DNA from: Mycobacterium sp. SMC-2
GTDB taxonomy: Bacteria > Actinomycetota > Actinomycetes > Mycobacteriales > Mycobacteriaceae
DNA length: 64,000 bases
Direction: 5' to 3'
Assembly (NCBI RefSeq): GCF_025263485.1
Contig: NZ_CP079863.1
Coordinates: 5,828,001-5,892,000, forward strand
The position numbers were made by a program, and so were the translations under genes. This document shows positions 24,501 to 32,022 of this stretch, piece after piece. Positions within the stretch are counted from its first letter, which is position 1. Every line of letters begins with the position of its first letter. The notes beneath the pieces were generated by a model. That model was not told the origin of the DNA. It saw only the letters and a list, made by a program, of their open reading frames with translations, and did no database searches.

Positions 24501-27412
24501 CCAAAGCCACCCACCCCGAAACAGCAGTCGATGTCCTCACCAAGACCTTGGCCCGCGACGGCGCCCAAATCTCGGCCACTACCGCCCGACGCGAAGCCCG
24601 CGACCCCTTCCTGCGATTGGCCGCCGCCTCGGCGATGTACTACGACGCCCTCGGCGCCGCGGCCGAACACCTCGCCTCCCCCGCCCTGCTGGCCAAACTC
24701 CACAACACCGCCGAACAGATCTATCCCGGACTCACCCGCGCCCAAGCATGGCCCATGCTGCGCAAACACCTGGCCATCATCGCCGCCGACGGCCGCGACC
24801 CCATCACCACGCTCACCGAGGCCGCCACCGAACGCGAGCTCTTCAGCGCCGACGATGCCGCCGCCGTCACCGACTGGCGCATCGACCCGACCGGCGGCCA
24901 CTCCGTGGGCATCGGCCCACTGCGCTGGCTACCCACCACCCCGGCCGCGCTGGCCGCCGACCCGAACTGGGGCCACTACCTGCACGCCCGCGCGCGCCGC
25001 GTCACCGAGCTGGCATACCAGATCCGCGACACCGTCACCCACCAATGGACACCGGCCACCGCCCCCGCCTGGGCCAAACCCGTCCTCGCCGCCAACCCCA
25101 AACTCGCCGCCGAAATCGCCGTCTTCCGCGCCGCCCACAACGTCGCACCCGTCGACACCACCCTGCTCGGCCCGCCCCAGTACGCGGTGCGCGCCCGCGC
25201 CATCCAAAACCTCCTCCAAAACCGCGCCCAAGCGGTCGTGCGCAACCACAACCCGCAGACCCGCCGCTTCGAGCAGCTCATCGACTCCATCAACCCGCGC
25301 ATCCGCGCCGACGGCTACTGGCCCCTACTGGCCGCCCACCTCGCCCAAGCCTCCCCCAGCCGCCCCGACCTACCCACCCTGGTGCGCACAGTCGCCGCCC
25401 AGCAGCCGCTCCCCGACGAACTGCCCGCCGCCGCGCTGTGGTGGCGCCTGGCCGCCGAACTCACCCCAACCGCCACCCTCGACACCCCACACACCAGCCT
25501 GCGTCCAGCCTGGATTACCGACCTGCACACCGTCTTTGGATCAGCCGCCGCCGAAACCATCATCGCCGACCCAGCCTGGCCCGGCCTCGTCTCCGCCGTC
25601 AACGCCGCCGACCCCACCCGCTGGAGGCCCGCCGAGCTGCTGCACGTCGCCGCCGAACACCTCGCCGACGTCGACCCCGACCACACCATCCCCACCTACC
25701 ACTACGCGCGCGCCATCACCTACACCGTCGACCTGGTCGGCGGCCACCACGACCACACCCACCACCAACTGCCCGAACAACCCCCGCTCCATCCCGAGGA
25801 AGAAGAACAACTCCCGCCCGACCCCCACGCACCCCGGATCGACATGCCCGCAACCGACCTATCCACCGACACCTGGCGCCCCGAACTCGTCGAGCCAGAC
25901 CCCCTCCATCAGCCCGTCGACACCGCCGCCGAACTCGCCGGCCTGGACTTCGAGGACCTCCCCCGCCAACGCGTGGCACCCACGCCGCTGCCCGCCGCGC
26001 TACTCGACGTCACCACCCTGCGCACCCAATACCAGCAAGCCCGCGCCGACTACACCGCCCTGCGAGCGCAGACACTCATCGGTGCCGGCCCTGCCATCCG
26101 AGGAGCGATGCCCCGCATCCGAGAACTGCGCCAACGCGCCGACACAGACCGTCCCTACCTCATCGCCATCCAGGACGTCATCGCTGAATGGGCTGACGCC
26201 GAAACCCGCTACCAGACCGCGACCAACCACGTCGAATGGGCACGCCAACAATTGCGCGAAATCCAAGCCCAACCCGACGCCGATCCCCTCGACGTCGACG
26301 GAGCGAAACGCGACCTCGAACTGTGCCTCTTAGAATTGCCCGCACTTTCCCCGGCGGAACGCTACTACACCGCGCTTCAACAAGCGCAAGCCGCGCGAGC
26401 CCAAGCCGCTGGCGGCGCCGAAAACATCATCAGCGGCGCCGACGTCGACAACTTCCTCGCCGACCTGCGCCACCAAGACCACCAGGCAGCGCTCGCCGCA
26501 CAACGCCACTGCACCCAACTGCGCCGCGAACTCGATCGCGCCGAACTGGCTGCCGCCGCCGCGTTCGCCGCCGCCGAAACCCGCTCGGCCGAACACATCA
26601 CCGCCGAACTCGACCAACTCGCCGCCGAACTGCGCGTGCTCGAGGCCGCCAGCAGATACCAGCCACACCGCCCCCTCCACCTCGCCCCCAGTGCAGTCGC
26701 CGACCTGCCCCCCGCCGCGGCATCAGCTCTCAGCTGCACCGCTGCGCAGCCGTTCACCGTCGGCCTGATCTACGCGCAATCCTCCCCCGAGCGCCGCCAA
26801 GCACTCCACACCCTCCACGGTGCTGCAGCGGCCGCCGATCGAAAGATCCTGTGGTGCAGCCCAACCCACGAACAGGCCGCCGCGGCACTTAACGACGAGC
26901 TCGCCGACACTGCCGCCACCATCACGCAAGCTCACACGCACATCACCACTCAGCAATGGCAACTACCGCCGGGAAGCCTGCTCATTGTCGACGAGGCCGC
27001 CAGCGCCGACCCCCATGTGCTGGCCGACCTCGCCGAACACGCCGCCACCCACCAATCCGGGCTGATCCTGCTCGACACCACCGGCGAAACCTGGCCCCCT
27101 CAGCCAGCACAACGACTGCTACGACTGCTCGGCTCCGAATTGCCCTGGACCACAACCATTGACCCGCCCCCGAAATCGGAGGTCATCGAACGCACCACCC
27201 CGCCCGACCTCGACCCAGCCCTCATCCAAGCACGCCGCCTCCACCCAACCGTCCTCAACGAGCAGCTCCGCGCCAGCCTGACACGCGGAGACCAGCTTCA
27301 CACGACCATCCACGCCGCCTACCAACGCCACCTCAACACCACCTGGCTACGCCAACGCGACCCCGGTCCTGAGAAGCCGATCCCGGGAATCGGTATCGAC
27401 GACGCCCTGTGA
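21554..27412 (+). CDS. MobF conjugative relaxase-helicase (TrwC/TraA-like)
   Basis: I take GTG at 21554, preceded by AAAGGGA at 10-base spacing; ATG 21560 is an alternative. Residues 1-310 form the TrwC relaxase: tyrosines in LIDYYSSKG, the family motif YDFTFSPVKSVSALW and the metal-binding histidines in THRDSRAGDPDLHTHVAI. A RecD-like helicase follows with Walker A LAPAGTGKTTAM (about residue 620) and Walker B LVIIDEAGKAG. The last ~900 residues are Ala/Pro-rich with coiled-coil-like stretches. Near the C terminus there is a second, degenerate ATPase-like block (SLLIVDEAAS) without a P-loop. It cuts oriT, stays on the 5' end and unwinds the plasmid for transfer through the T4SS. At 1,950 residues it is larger than TrwC (966) or TraI (1,756). 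Confidence 0.93.
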   Translation: MTMTTHKLTAGDGYQYLIRQVAVVDSTARGRAPLIDYYSSKGESPGRWVGSGLASLKSSVPRGVPASDVAQVWAVPEGSQVTEAQMKALFGEGLHPNADAITAYATARGVRGVAAINASKLGRKFYIRDGETTFARALAVAYRDHNEEAGMHWNAPIDAPTRAAIRTVVARRMFAEQYGRAPADDRELSGFIARESRARTTAVAGYDFTFSPVKSVSALWAIAPLPVAKVIEQCHEAALADALAWLESNVAFTRSGTNGVAQVNTTGLIGAAFTHRDSRAGDPDLHTHVAISNKVATIGPDGVLRWLALDGQPVHRFTVAASECYNTRLEAHLGQRLGLRFAEVASQGRGKRPVREIIGMSAELMREWSSRRMAIEARTADLAKQFQAAHGREPTHVETIALAQQATLETREAKHEPRSFAEQRHTWRAQAIEVLGDVRELTAMLGKVLSTTALQLEPVDTDWITARAAQVIAAVAQSRATWQRHHVVAEAQRVVRGSGHAANAALADKITDAALAEPLSVQYIDVDDAEMGEPHELRRRDGASVYTRHGSAIYTSQELLAAERRIINAAHQQGGRSVGDTDLELAFADSSARGKPLNAGQVALIREMACSGRRLALALAPAGTGKTTAMAALSHAWRSSGGNIVGLAPTAAAAIELGEDLSAPTDTIAKYVWSANPAGAPRRSAPPAWFSKVGPDTLVIIDEAGKAGTLELDAVITHALARGASIRMVGDDRQLASISAGGVLRDITLTTDTLTLSELVRFAHTAEGAATLAIRAGDPSGLGFYIDHHRVHVGADETAADMAYTSWTADLDAGRDSILLAPTNDIVDALNTRARLDRLAAADPETLRGHEIVLSDRLAASPGDLIRTRRNARWLRLGRNDYVRNGYRFQIIETAQHGNITARHLGTGKLVRLPASYVKKHVTLGYAATIDSTQGLTAQHGCHIVGAGYLTRQLLYVALTRGRVENHIYLSTAESDPHRVLSPKATHPETAVDVLTKTLARDGAQISATTARREARDPFLRLAAASAMYYDALGAAAEHLASPALLAKLHNTAEQIYPGLTRAQAWPMLRKHLAIIAADGRDPITTLTEAATERELFSADDAAAVTDWRIDPTGGHSVGIGPLRWLPTTPAALAADPNWGHYLHARARRVTELAYQIRDTVTHQWTPATAPAWAKPVLAANPKLAAEIAVFRAAHNVAPVDTTLLGPPQYAVRARAIQNLLQNRAQAVVRNHNPQTRRFEQLIDSINPRIRADGYWPLLAAHLAQASPSRPDLPTLVRTVAAQQPLPDELPAAALWWRLAAELTPTATLDTPHTSLRPAWITDLHTVFGSAAAETIIADPAWPGLVSAVNAADPTRWRPAELLHVAAEHLADVDPDHTIPTYHYARAITYTVDLVGGHHDHTHHQLPEQPPLHPEEEEQLPPDPHAPRIDMPATDLSTDTWRPELVEPDPLHQPVDTAAELAGLDFEDLPRQRVAPTPLPAALLDVTTLRTQYQQARADYTALRAQTLIGAGPAIRGAMPRIRELRQRADTDRPYLIAIQDVIAEWADAETRYQTATNHVEWARQQLREIQAQPDADPLDVDGAKRDLELCLLELPALSPAERYYTALQQAQAARAQAAGGAENIISGADVDNFLADLRHQDHQAALAAQRHCTQLRRELDRAELAAAAAFAAAETRSAEHITAELDQLAAELRVLEAASRYQPHRPLHLAPSAVADLPPAAASALSCTAAQPFTVGLIYAQSSPERRQALHTLHGAAAAADRKILWCSPTHEQAAAALNDELADTAATITQAHTHITTQQWQLPPGSLLIVDEAASADPHVLADLAEHAATHQSGLILLDTTGETWPPQPAQRLLRLLGSELPWTTTIDPPPKSEVIERTTPPDLDPALIQARRLHPTVLNEQLRASLTRGDQLHTTIHAAYQRHLNTTWLRQRDPGPEKPIPGIGIDDAL

Positions 27413-27490
27413 TCTCCTGCGCGGAGAAGACCAGACTCGACGTGACTCAGGTTTCATCGTGGGAAAGAACCGGGCCGAATGCCGGCTCGC
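27413..27490. other. Short spacer after the relaxase gene
   Basis: No gene, and only a weak inverted repeat (CTCC/GGAG near 27415). It marks the border between the very GC-rich transfer gene and the less GC-rich cargo island. Confidence 0.3.
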
Positions 27491-27717
27491 TCACACCCCA
27501 CGTTGGGAAATCGGGATTCCCGACTCGGATGCCTTCTCGATCATCGCCCGCGCTGCCTCCTCGGAGACACCAGGTTCATCGTCGCCTTGAATGTAGCTGA
27601 CCTGACGTTGATCGATCGCGACGTACATGCTGGGCAGCAGCGCGACCAGCACTGAGCGCTCCCGAGGTCCGTACGATCTTCAGCGCTTCTGTCAGTTTGG
27701 CGGCAGCGCCTGACTCC
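27491..27717 (-). pseudogene. Frameshifted remnant, function unknown
   Basis: Two minus-strand frames join into one sensible protein fragment: KESGAAAKLTEALKIVRTSG, then after a shift near 27655 ERSVLVALLPSMYVAIDQRQ, VSYIQGDDEPGVSEEAARAM and IEKASESGIPISQRGV with a stop at 27491. It directly follows the stop of the 108-residue gene. AAGGAG overlaps that stop, but there is no usable start codon. It looks like the decayed second gene of a small operon. Confidence 0.45.
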
Positions 27718-28044
27718 TTAAGACCTCTCAAACGGAAGCCACGGCGTTGCGACCCCGCAGTCCCGTCCCCAGATAGTCACCGAAACCATTAACTGGGCGG
27801 CGCTCAATTCATCTTCCGGCGTGGCTATGGGACGACCAGCAATCGCGAACACGCCTCTGCGGTCAATGGTCCGGTACTTGCCATCTTCAGGGCGATCGTC
27901 GAGTTCTGGTGGCCACATCCGCGGGTCGGACAGCCGGGTCTTTCGGTCTTCCAACTGGAACGGAAAGGCCTCAGCTAGCACCCATTCACGATCCGGCGCC
28001 TCACCGACGAATAGGCCCTCCAGCACAGAAGACATCGCCGCCAC
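27718..28044 (-). CDS. Hypothetical protein in the cargo island
   Basis: A 108-residue acidic, Trp-containing protein (MAAMSSVLEGLFVGEAPDRE ... WGRDCGVATPWLPFERS). ATG 28035 is an alternative start. It has no signal peptide, membrane segment or motif I recognise. It is divergent from the AAA ATPase/protease pair and shares its intergenic region. Base composition is lower in GC than the flanking transfer genes, as for the rest of the island. A role with the defence pair is possible but unproven. Confidence 0.55.
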   Translation of the reverse strand: MAAMSSVLEGLFVGEAPDREWVLAEAFPFQLEDRKTRLSDPRMWPPELDDRPEDGKYRTIDRRGVFAIAGRPIATPEDELSAAQLMVSVTIWGRDCGVATPWLPFERS

Positions 28045-28182
28045 ACTAACAGCGCCGCGAAGCCTGACCCGCGTAATCTCCTAGCAACCGTCAGCGGCGA
28101 GGTAATCACCATCGATGGGTTTTAACGATTCTTGTGCAGGACTGACCCGCCGAAGTGGGTCGCGAACTCGGCGATACCCGCG

Positions 28183-28203
28183 TGTCATGATGATCGCATG
28201 ACA
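28183..28203. promoter_or_regulatory. Inverted repeat before the ietA-like gene
   Basis: TGTCATG (28183-28189) and CATGACA (28197-28203) form perfect 7-base arms around a 7-base spacer, 55 bases before the ATPase ATG. GACCC/GGGTC (28144-28161) forms another small hairpin. They could bind a regulator of the ATPase/protease operon or of the divergent hypothetical gene. Confidence 0.45.
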
Positions 28204-28258
28204 AACATCCGCTGCGACCGCCCAACGAGGACGGCTGGCGGTTCTCCCCTCGCTGCTC

Positions 28259-29236
28259 ATGGCGACTGCTGACCAGGTGAAGGCCTTGGTCCGCAGCCAT
28301 GCGGATGGCGACGACCAGCAGTTCTACTCCGTTGCAATGCAGGTCGCAGCCAAAGCTGCGCGAGGTGGACAGTCGCGCTTCGCTCAAGAGCTCCGCGATT
28401 TGGTGGACGAGGTACGTACGTCTTCGCCGTCCTCTACGAGCCGAGTAGTCGCGGTTGCAAAACCGAGGGGTGAACTAGCCGGGCTCCTAATGGCTTCCTA
28501 CCCAGCGACGCGCATGGCAGATATGGTTCTCGAGCGTCCTGTCCGAGCAAAGCTTGACCGGGTGATCCTCGAGCAGCGTCAGCAGGACAATCTGCGAACG
28601 CGAGGATTTGAGCCGTTGCGCCGACTCCTGCTCGTCGGGCCACCGGGAACAGGAAAAACCATGACCGCGAGTGCGCTCGCCGGCGAGTTGCATCTGCCGC
28701 TCTTCCTAATCCGACTCGATGGACTAATTACCAAGTTCATGGGTGAAACGGCTGCAAAGCTGAGGCTAGTTTTCGAGGCCATGCAGGAAACACGTGGCGT
28801 CTATCTGTTTGATGAAGTGGACGCATTGGGAGGCGCTCGCGTACAAGGAAACGACGTCGGCGAGATACGCCGAGTGCTCAACTCCTTCCTTCAGTTCTTA
28901 GAACAGGATCAATCGGACAGCATGTTGGTCGCGGCCACGAACCACCCACAGCTGCTCGACCGTGCACTGTTTCGCCGCTTCGATTCAGTGATCGAATATC
29001 CGGTACCGTCACCGGAAATCGTGCGGTCAATTATCCGAAACCGCTTGGCAACAATGCGAATAGGCCGAATTGAATGGCGAACCGTAACACACGCAGCTGA
29101 GGGCCTCAGTCACGCGGAAGTTACGCTTGCTGCCGAGCGCGCAGCGAAAGACATGATTCTTTCAAACGCCAAGACCGTCACGACCTCTGCGCTCGTCGCC
29201 GCACTGCAGGAGCGCCAGACTGAATCTGAACGGTAA
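28259..29236 (+). CDS. ietA: AAA ATPase, IetA-like
   Basis: The 325-residue protein has a helical N-terminal part (1-90) and one AAA+ module: Walker A GPPGTGKT (residues 127-134), pore-loop segment ITKFMGE, Walker B VYLFDE (181-186), sensor-1 Asn in AATNHP (228) and arginine fingers in LFRRFD (239-240). An AAA ATPase directly followed by a subtilisin-like protease matches the IetAS pair. That pair was first described on an Agrobacterium plasmid as a stability/toxin-antitoxin-like locus and later reported as anti-phage defence. The ATPase is thought to restrain or direct the protease. It is 8 bases upstream of the protease gene. No Shine-Dalgarno is visible before its ATG. Confidence 0.85.
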   Translation: MATADQVKALVRSHADGDDQQFYSVAMQVAAKAARGGQSRFAQELRDLVDEVRTSSPSSTSRVVAVAKPRGELAGLLMASYPATRMADMVLERPVRAKLDRVILEQRQQDNLRTRGFEPLRRLLLVGPPGTGKTMTASALAGELHLPLFLIRLDGLITKFMGETAAKLRLVFEAMQETRGVYLFDEVDALGGARVQGNDVGEIRRVLNSFLQFLEQDQSDSMLVAATNHPQLLDRALFRRFDSVIEYPVPSPEIVRSIIRNRLATMRIGRIEWRTVTHAAEGLSHAEVTLAAERAAKDMILSNAKTVTTSALVAALQERQTESER

Positions 29237-29244
29237 CGCGACTA

Positions 29245-31791
29245 ATGGCGAACCGCGATCGATCTCACATTCTCATCCCTGGACTCGCCCAATCAGAGGC
29301 GTACCGAGCGCCGGCACGCGCCATCGGATCCCCTCATCGGACACCACCATCTGATCGACGGCGCCATGGCGAACAGCTTGCATCCGAGCTGCAGGACGCG
29401 GCCGTCAAGGGCCATGACCGTCGCAGCGAAGAGCAGATCGAGATACCCAATGCCATTGATGGCGTATACGTTCGCTTCGACGCATTCGAAGGTCTCGAGG
29501 ATGTGCTGGAGAGCCTAGATCCGCGACAGGGCCGTACTCGGCCCGAATTGCGTGCTTTCCGTACCACCTTGGTTGAGGGACAGTTGGTCGAGCAGGCGGT
29601 CGTGTTTATCCCTGACGGGAAGCTCGGATACTTCCTCAAGCGAATCGAGCAGTATCTCGCCACGGTAGACTACGACAATCCGCGAAACGCTCGGCTCGTG
29701 GACCGCATCCAGTCGATCGGTCTCGCATCCCTCGAGCAGCTATGGACTGACTCCGGCGAGTTTCCCTCAGGCGCCGATGCAGTGTGGTGGGAGGTTTGGC
29801 TACGGCGTCGCGATGGCGACGAGATGGCTCGCTTGCGCCAGTTCGGCGACGCAGCGGGGGTCGAAGTCGGTGCTGAAGCACTTGGCTTCTCCGATCGTGT
29901 AGTGGTTCTCGTTCGCGCCACAGCAAATCAACTCAGCAGAGCTCTAGACGTTCTCGACGACATCGCCGAGTTGCGCCGCCCCGGCGAACCCGCCGGGCTA
30001 ATCGCTCTTGAAGACGCGACCGACCAGGCACAATGGACCGAGCAGCTTGCGGACCGCACCAGTACAGCGCCGTCAGGCTCTCCTGCGGCTTGTGTTGTCG
30101 ACACCGGCGTGCATCGCACTCATCCGCTGCTCGCCCCTTCCCTCGATATAGCCGACTGCCACACCTGTGACCCAAACTGGGGTATTCACGACAGCTTCGG
30201 GCATGGCACCGAGATGGCCGGGCTCGCGCTATTTGGTGACGTGGGGGCTGCTGTTGTATCGGGAGAACCGATCAATCTGCGACATCGGCTTGAATCCGTG
30301 AAGCTGTTGCCACGGCCCAATGTGAATCCCCCGCACTTATGGGGTGCTCTGACGGCAACAGCGGCGAGCCTCGTTGAAATCCAAGCTCCCGCTCGTCGCC
30401 GCGTATTCGGGATGGCCGTATCTGCTCCGCCCGACTCGCCGGCTGGTTCTCAGGCACCACAGCTCGTAGTGGGTCAGCCCTCCTCGTGGTCCGCTGCCGT
30501 CGATGCCTTGGCTGCCGGCCTTGGGGTGGCTCTAACCGAAGACGGGATGGTTTTCCTAAACGAGGAAGAGGCGGACCGCGAGCGTCGACTCTTCCTAGTC
30601 GCAGCTGGCAACATAGATTCATTCGAAGACGACTACCTCAATCGAAGCGACACCGAACCGATCGAGGACCCCGGGCAGTCGTGGAATGCGTTGACTATCG
30701 GCGCATTTACCGAAGCAGAAACCATCGACGCGAACGAGATAGGTTACGACGGGTGGACAACGCTTGCTCCCCACGGCGAACTTTCTCCATATAGCCGAAC
30801 CTCTGTTCCGTTCCACAGGCAATGGCCGGTCAAGCCAGAAGTCGTCCTCGAGGGCGGAAACGTCGCTCGTTCTCCAGATGGCACAACGTACGACTGGCCG
30901 TACTCCCTTCAGTCTCTGACAACCAAGGCACCCTTAAAGGATTCTCGGTTGCTGACGGTCACTCGCCAAACGAGCGCGGCGACAGCGCGCGCGACGCATC
31001 TAGCGGCATCAATCCTTGCTGAATACCCCGGCTTATGGGCTGAGACGGTGCGTGGCCTGATGGTCCACTCTGCGGAGTGGACCGAACCTATGCGGGCCAA
31101 ACTAAACGCGGCAACTACCCGACAGGCTCGGCTAGCCCTCTTCCGCCGCTACGGCATGGGAGTTCCCGACCTGACCAGGGCGACACGTAGCGCCACTGAC
31201 GCGCTGACCCTCATCGCTGAGGACGTAATTCGCCCGTTCGACGGCAATGGGCGGATGCGAGAGATGAACCTGCACGTTCTGCCATGGCCAACGGACGTGC
31301 TCAGTGATCTCGGCGAGGCAGAAGTAACGATGCGCGTGACACTTTCATACTTTGTCGATCCCAACCCATCCCGCCGCGGTTGGCAGCGCCGTTACCGCTA
31401 TGCGTCGCACGGCCTCCGGTTCGAAGCGCGTCGGGCAACCGAGTCAATCGATGATTTCCGCAAGCGCATCAATGCACTCGCACTCGCTGAAGAGGAACGC
31501 CGGCGGACCGTCCACAGCGACTCCGACGAATGGTATTTCGGACCGAACCAGCGAGCTGCTGGATCGCTTCATACCGACATATGGACTGGAACCGCTGCCG
31601 ACCTTGCGAGCCGAGGCGCACTGGCCATTTACCCAGTGACGGGCTGGTGGAAAGAGCGGCCCGACCGGGACCGAAGCAACGAGGGTGCACGTTACAGCCT
31701 CATCATCTCAATTGAGACGCCGGGGCAAGATGTCGACATCTGGACCCCAGTTGCTGCCGAGGTTGGCATCCCCGTCACAGTGGAAGTTTAG
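29245..31791 (+). CDS. ietS: Subtilisin-like (S8) protease, IetS-like
   Basis: The 848-residue protein has no signal peptide, so it should act in the cytoplasm. The S8 catalytic triad is readable: Asp in CVVDTGVH (286), His in SFGHGTEMAG (320) and Ser in TSAATARAT (577), with the oxyanion Asn in VAAGN (456). An N-terminal ~270-residue non-catalytic region and a ~250-residue C-terminal beta-rich region (VTMRVTLSYFVDPN) flank the domain. It is the effector partner of the AAA ATPase in IetAS-type systems. Codon use is less GC3-biased than in the transfer genes around it, which fits recent acquisition as cargo. Confidence 0.85.
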   Translation: MANRDRSHILIPGLAQSEAYRAPARAIGSPHRTPPSDRRRHGEQLASELQDAAVKGHDRRSEEQIEIPNAIDGVYVRFDAFEGLEDVLESLDPRQGRTRPELRAFRTTLVEGQLVEQAVVFIPDGKLGYFLKRIEQYLATVDYDNPRNARLVDRIQSIGLASLEQLWTDSGEFPSGADAVWWEVWLRRRDGDEMARLRQFGDAAGVEVGAEALGFSDRVVVLVRATANQLSRALDVLDDIAELRRPGEPAGLIALEDATDQAQWTEQLADRTSTAPSGSPAACVVDTGVHRTHPLLAPSLDIADCHTCDPNWGIHDSFGHGTEMAGLALFGDVGAAVVSGEPINLRHRLESVKLLPRPNVNPPHLWGALTATAASLVEIQAPARRRVFGMAVSAPPDSPAGSQAPQLVVGQPSSWSAAVDALAAGLGVALTEDGMVFLNEEEADRERRLFLVAAGNIDSFEDDYLNRSDTEPIEDPGQSWNALTIGAFTEAETIDANEIGYDGWTTLAPHGELSPYSRTSVPFHRQWPVKPEVVLEGGNVARSPDGTTYDWPYSLQSLTTKAPLKDSRLLTVTRQTSAATARATHLAASILAEYPGLWAETVRGLMVHSAEWTEPMRAKLNAATTRQARLALFRRYGMGVPDLTRATRSATDALTLIAEDVIRPFDGNGRMREMNLHVLPWPTDVLSDLGEAEVTMRVTLSYFVDPNPSRRGWQRRYRYASHGLRFEARRATESIDDFRKRINALALAEEERRRTVHSDSDEWYFGPNQRAAGSLHTDIWTGTAADLASRGALAIYPVTGWWKERPDRDRSNEGARYSLIISIETPGQDVDIWTPVAAEVGIPVTVEV

Positions 31792-31937
31792 CCCTGGTCG
31801 CGCAAGACACCGACGCAGTGTCATGAGGGGCGGTCAAGTTCGCCACCTTCGCGGGCTTTCGCCGAGACCCGGAATCCACTGGTAGACAGACGTTTTCATG
31901 ACTCAGCGAAAGTGGGCGGAAGTTGGCGAAACGACTC

Positions 31938-31966
31938 TGGTTTGGGTCACGATTTGGGCCAAACCA
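31938..31966. terminator. Hairpin at the right end of the cargo island
   Basis: TGGTTTGG (31938-31945) pairs perfectly with CCAAACCA (31959-31966) across 13 bases, in the gap between the protease gene and the convergent eccA gene. It may be a bidirectional terminator, or a scar of the island insertion. The rest of 31792-32022 has no gene. Confidence 0.4.
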
Positions 31967-32022
31967 GCAAACCTCATCGGAGCTCCCGAGCGGAATTTGC
32001 CCGCTCTTCAGCTGTGCGCCGT

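Noticed and set aside
24748..26187. 479-codon Arg/His/Pro-rich frame within the relaxase gene
   Set aside because: Frame-shadow composition; no start signal or family.
23829..26333. 834-codon open frame in another frame within the relaxase gene
   Set aside because: Composition is dominated by Pro/Ser/Thr with no domains, as expected from a shifted reading of a GC3-rich gene.
28106..28387. 93-codon minus-strand frame at the ietA start
   Set aside because: It overlaps the N terminus of the AAA ATPase on the other strand and has no family resemblance.
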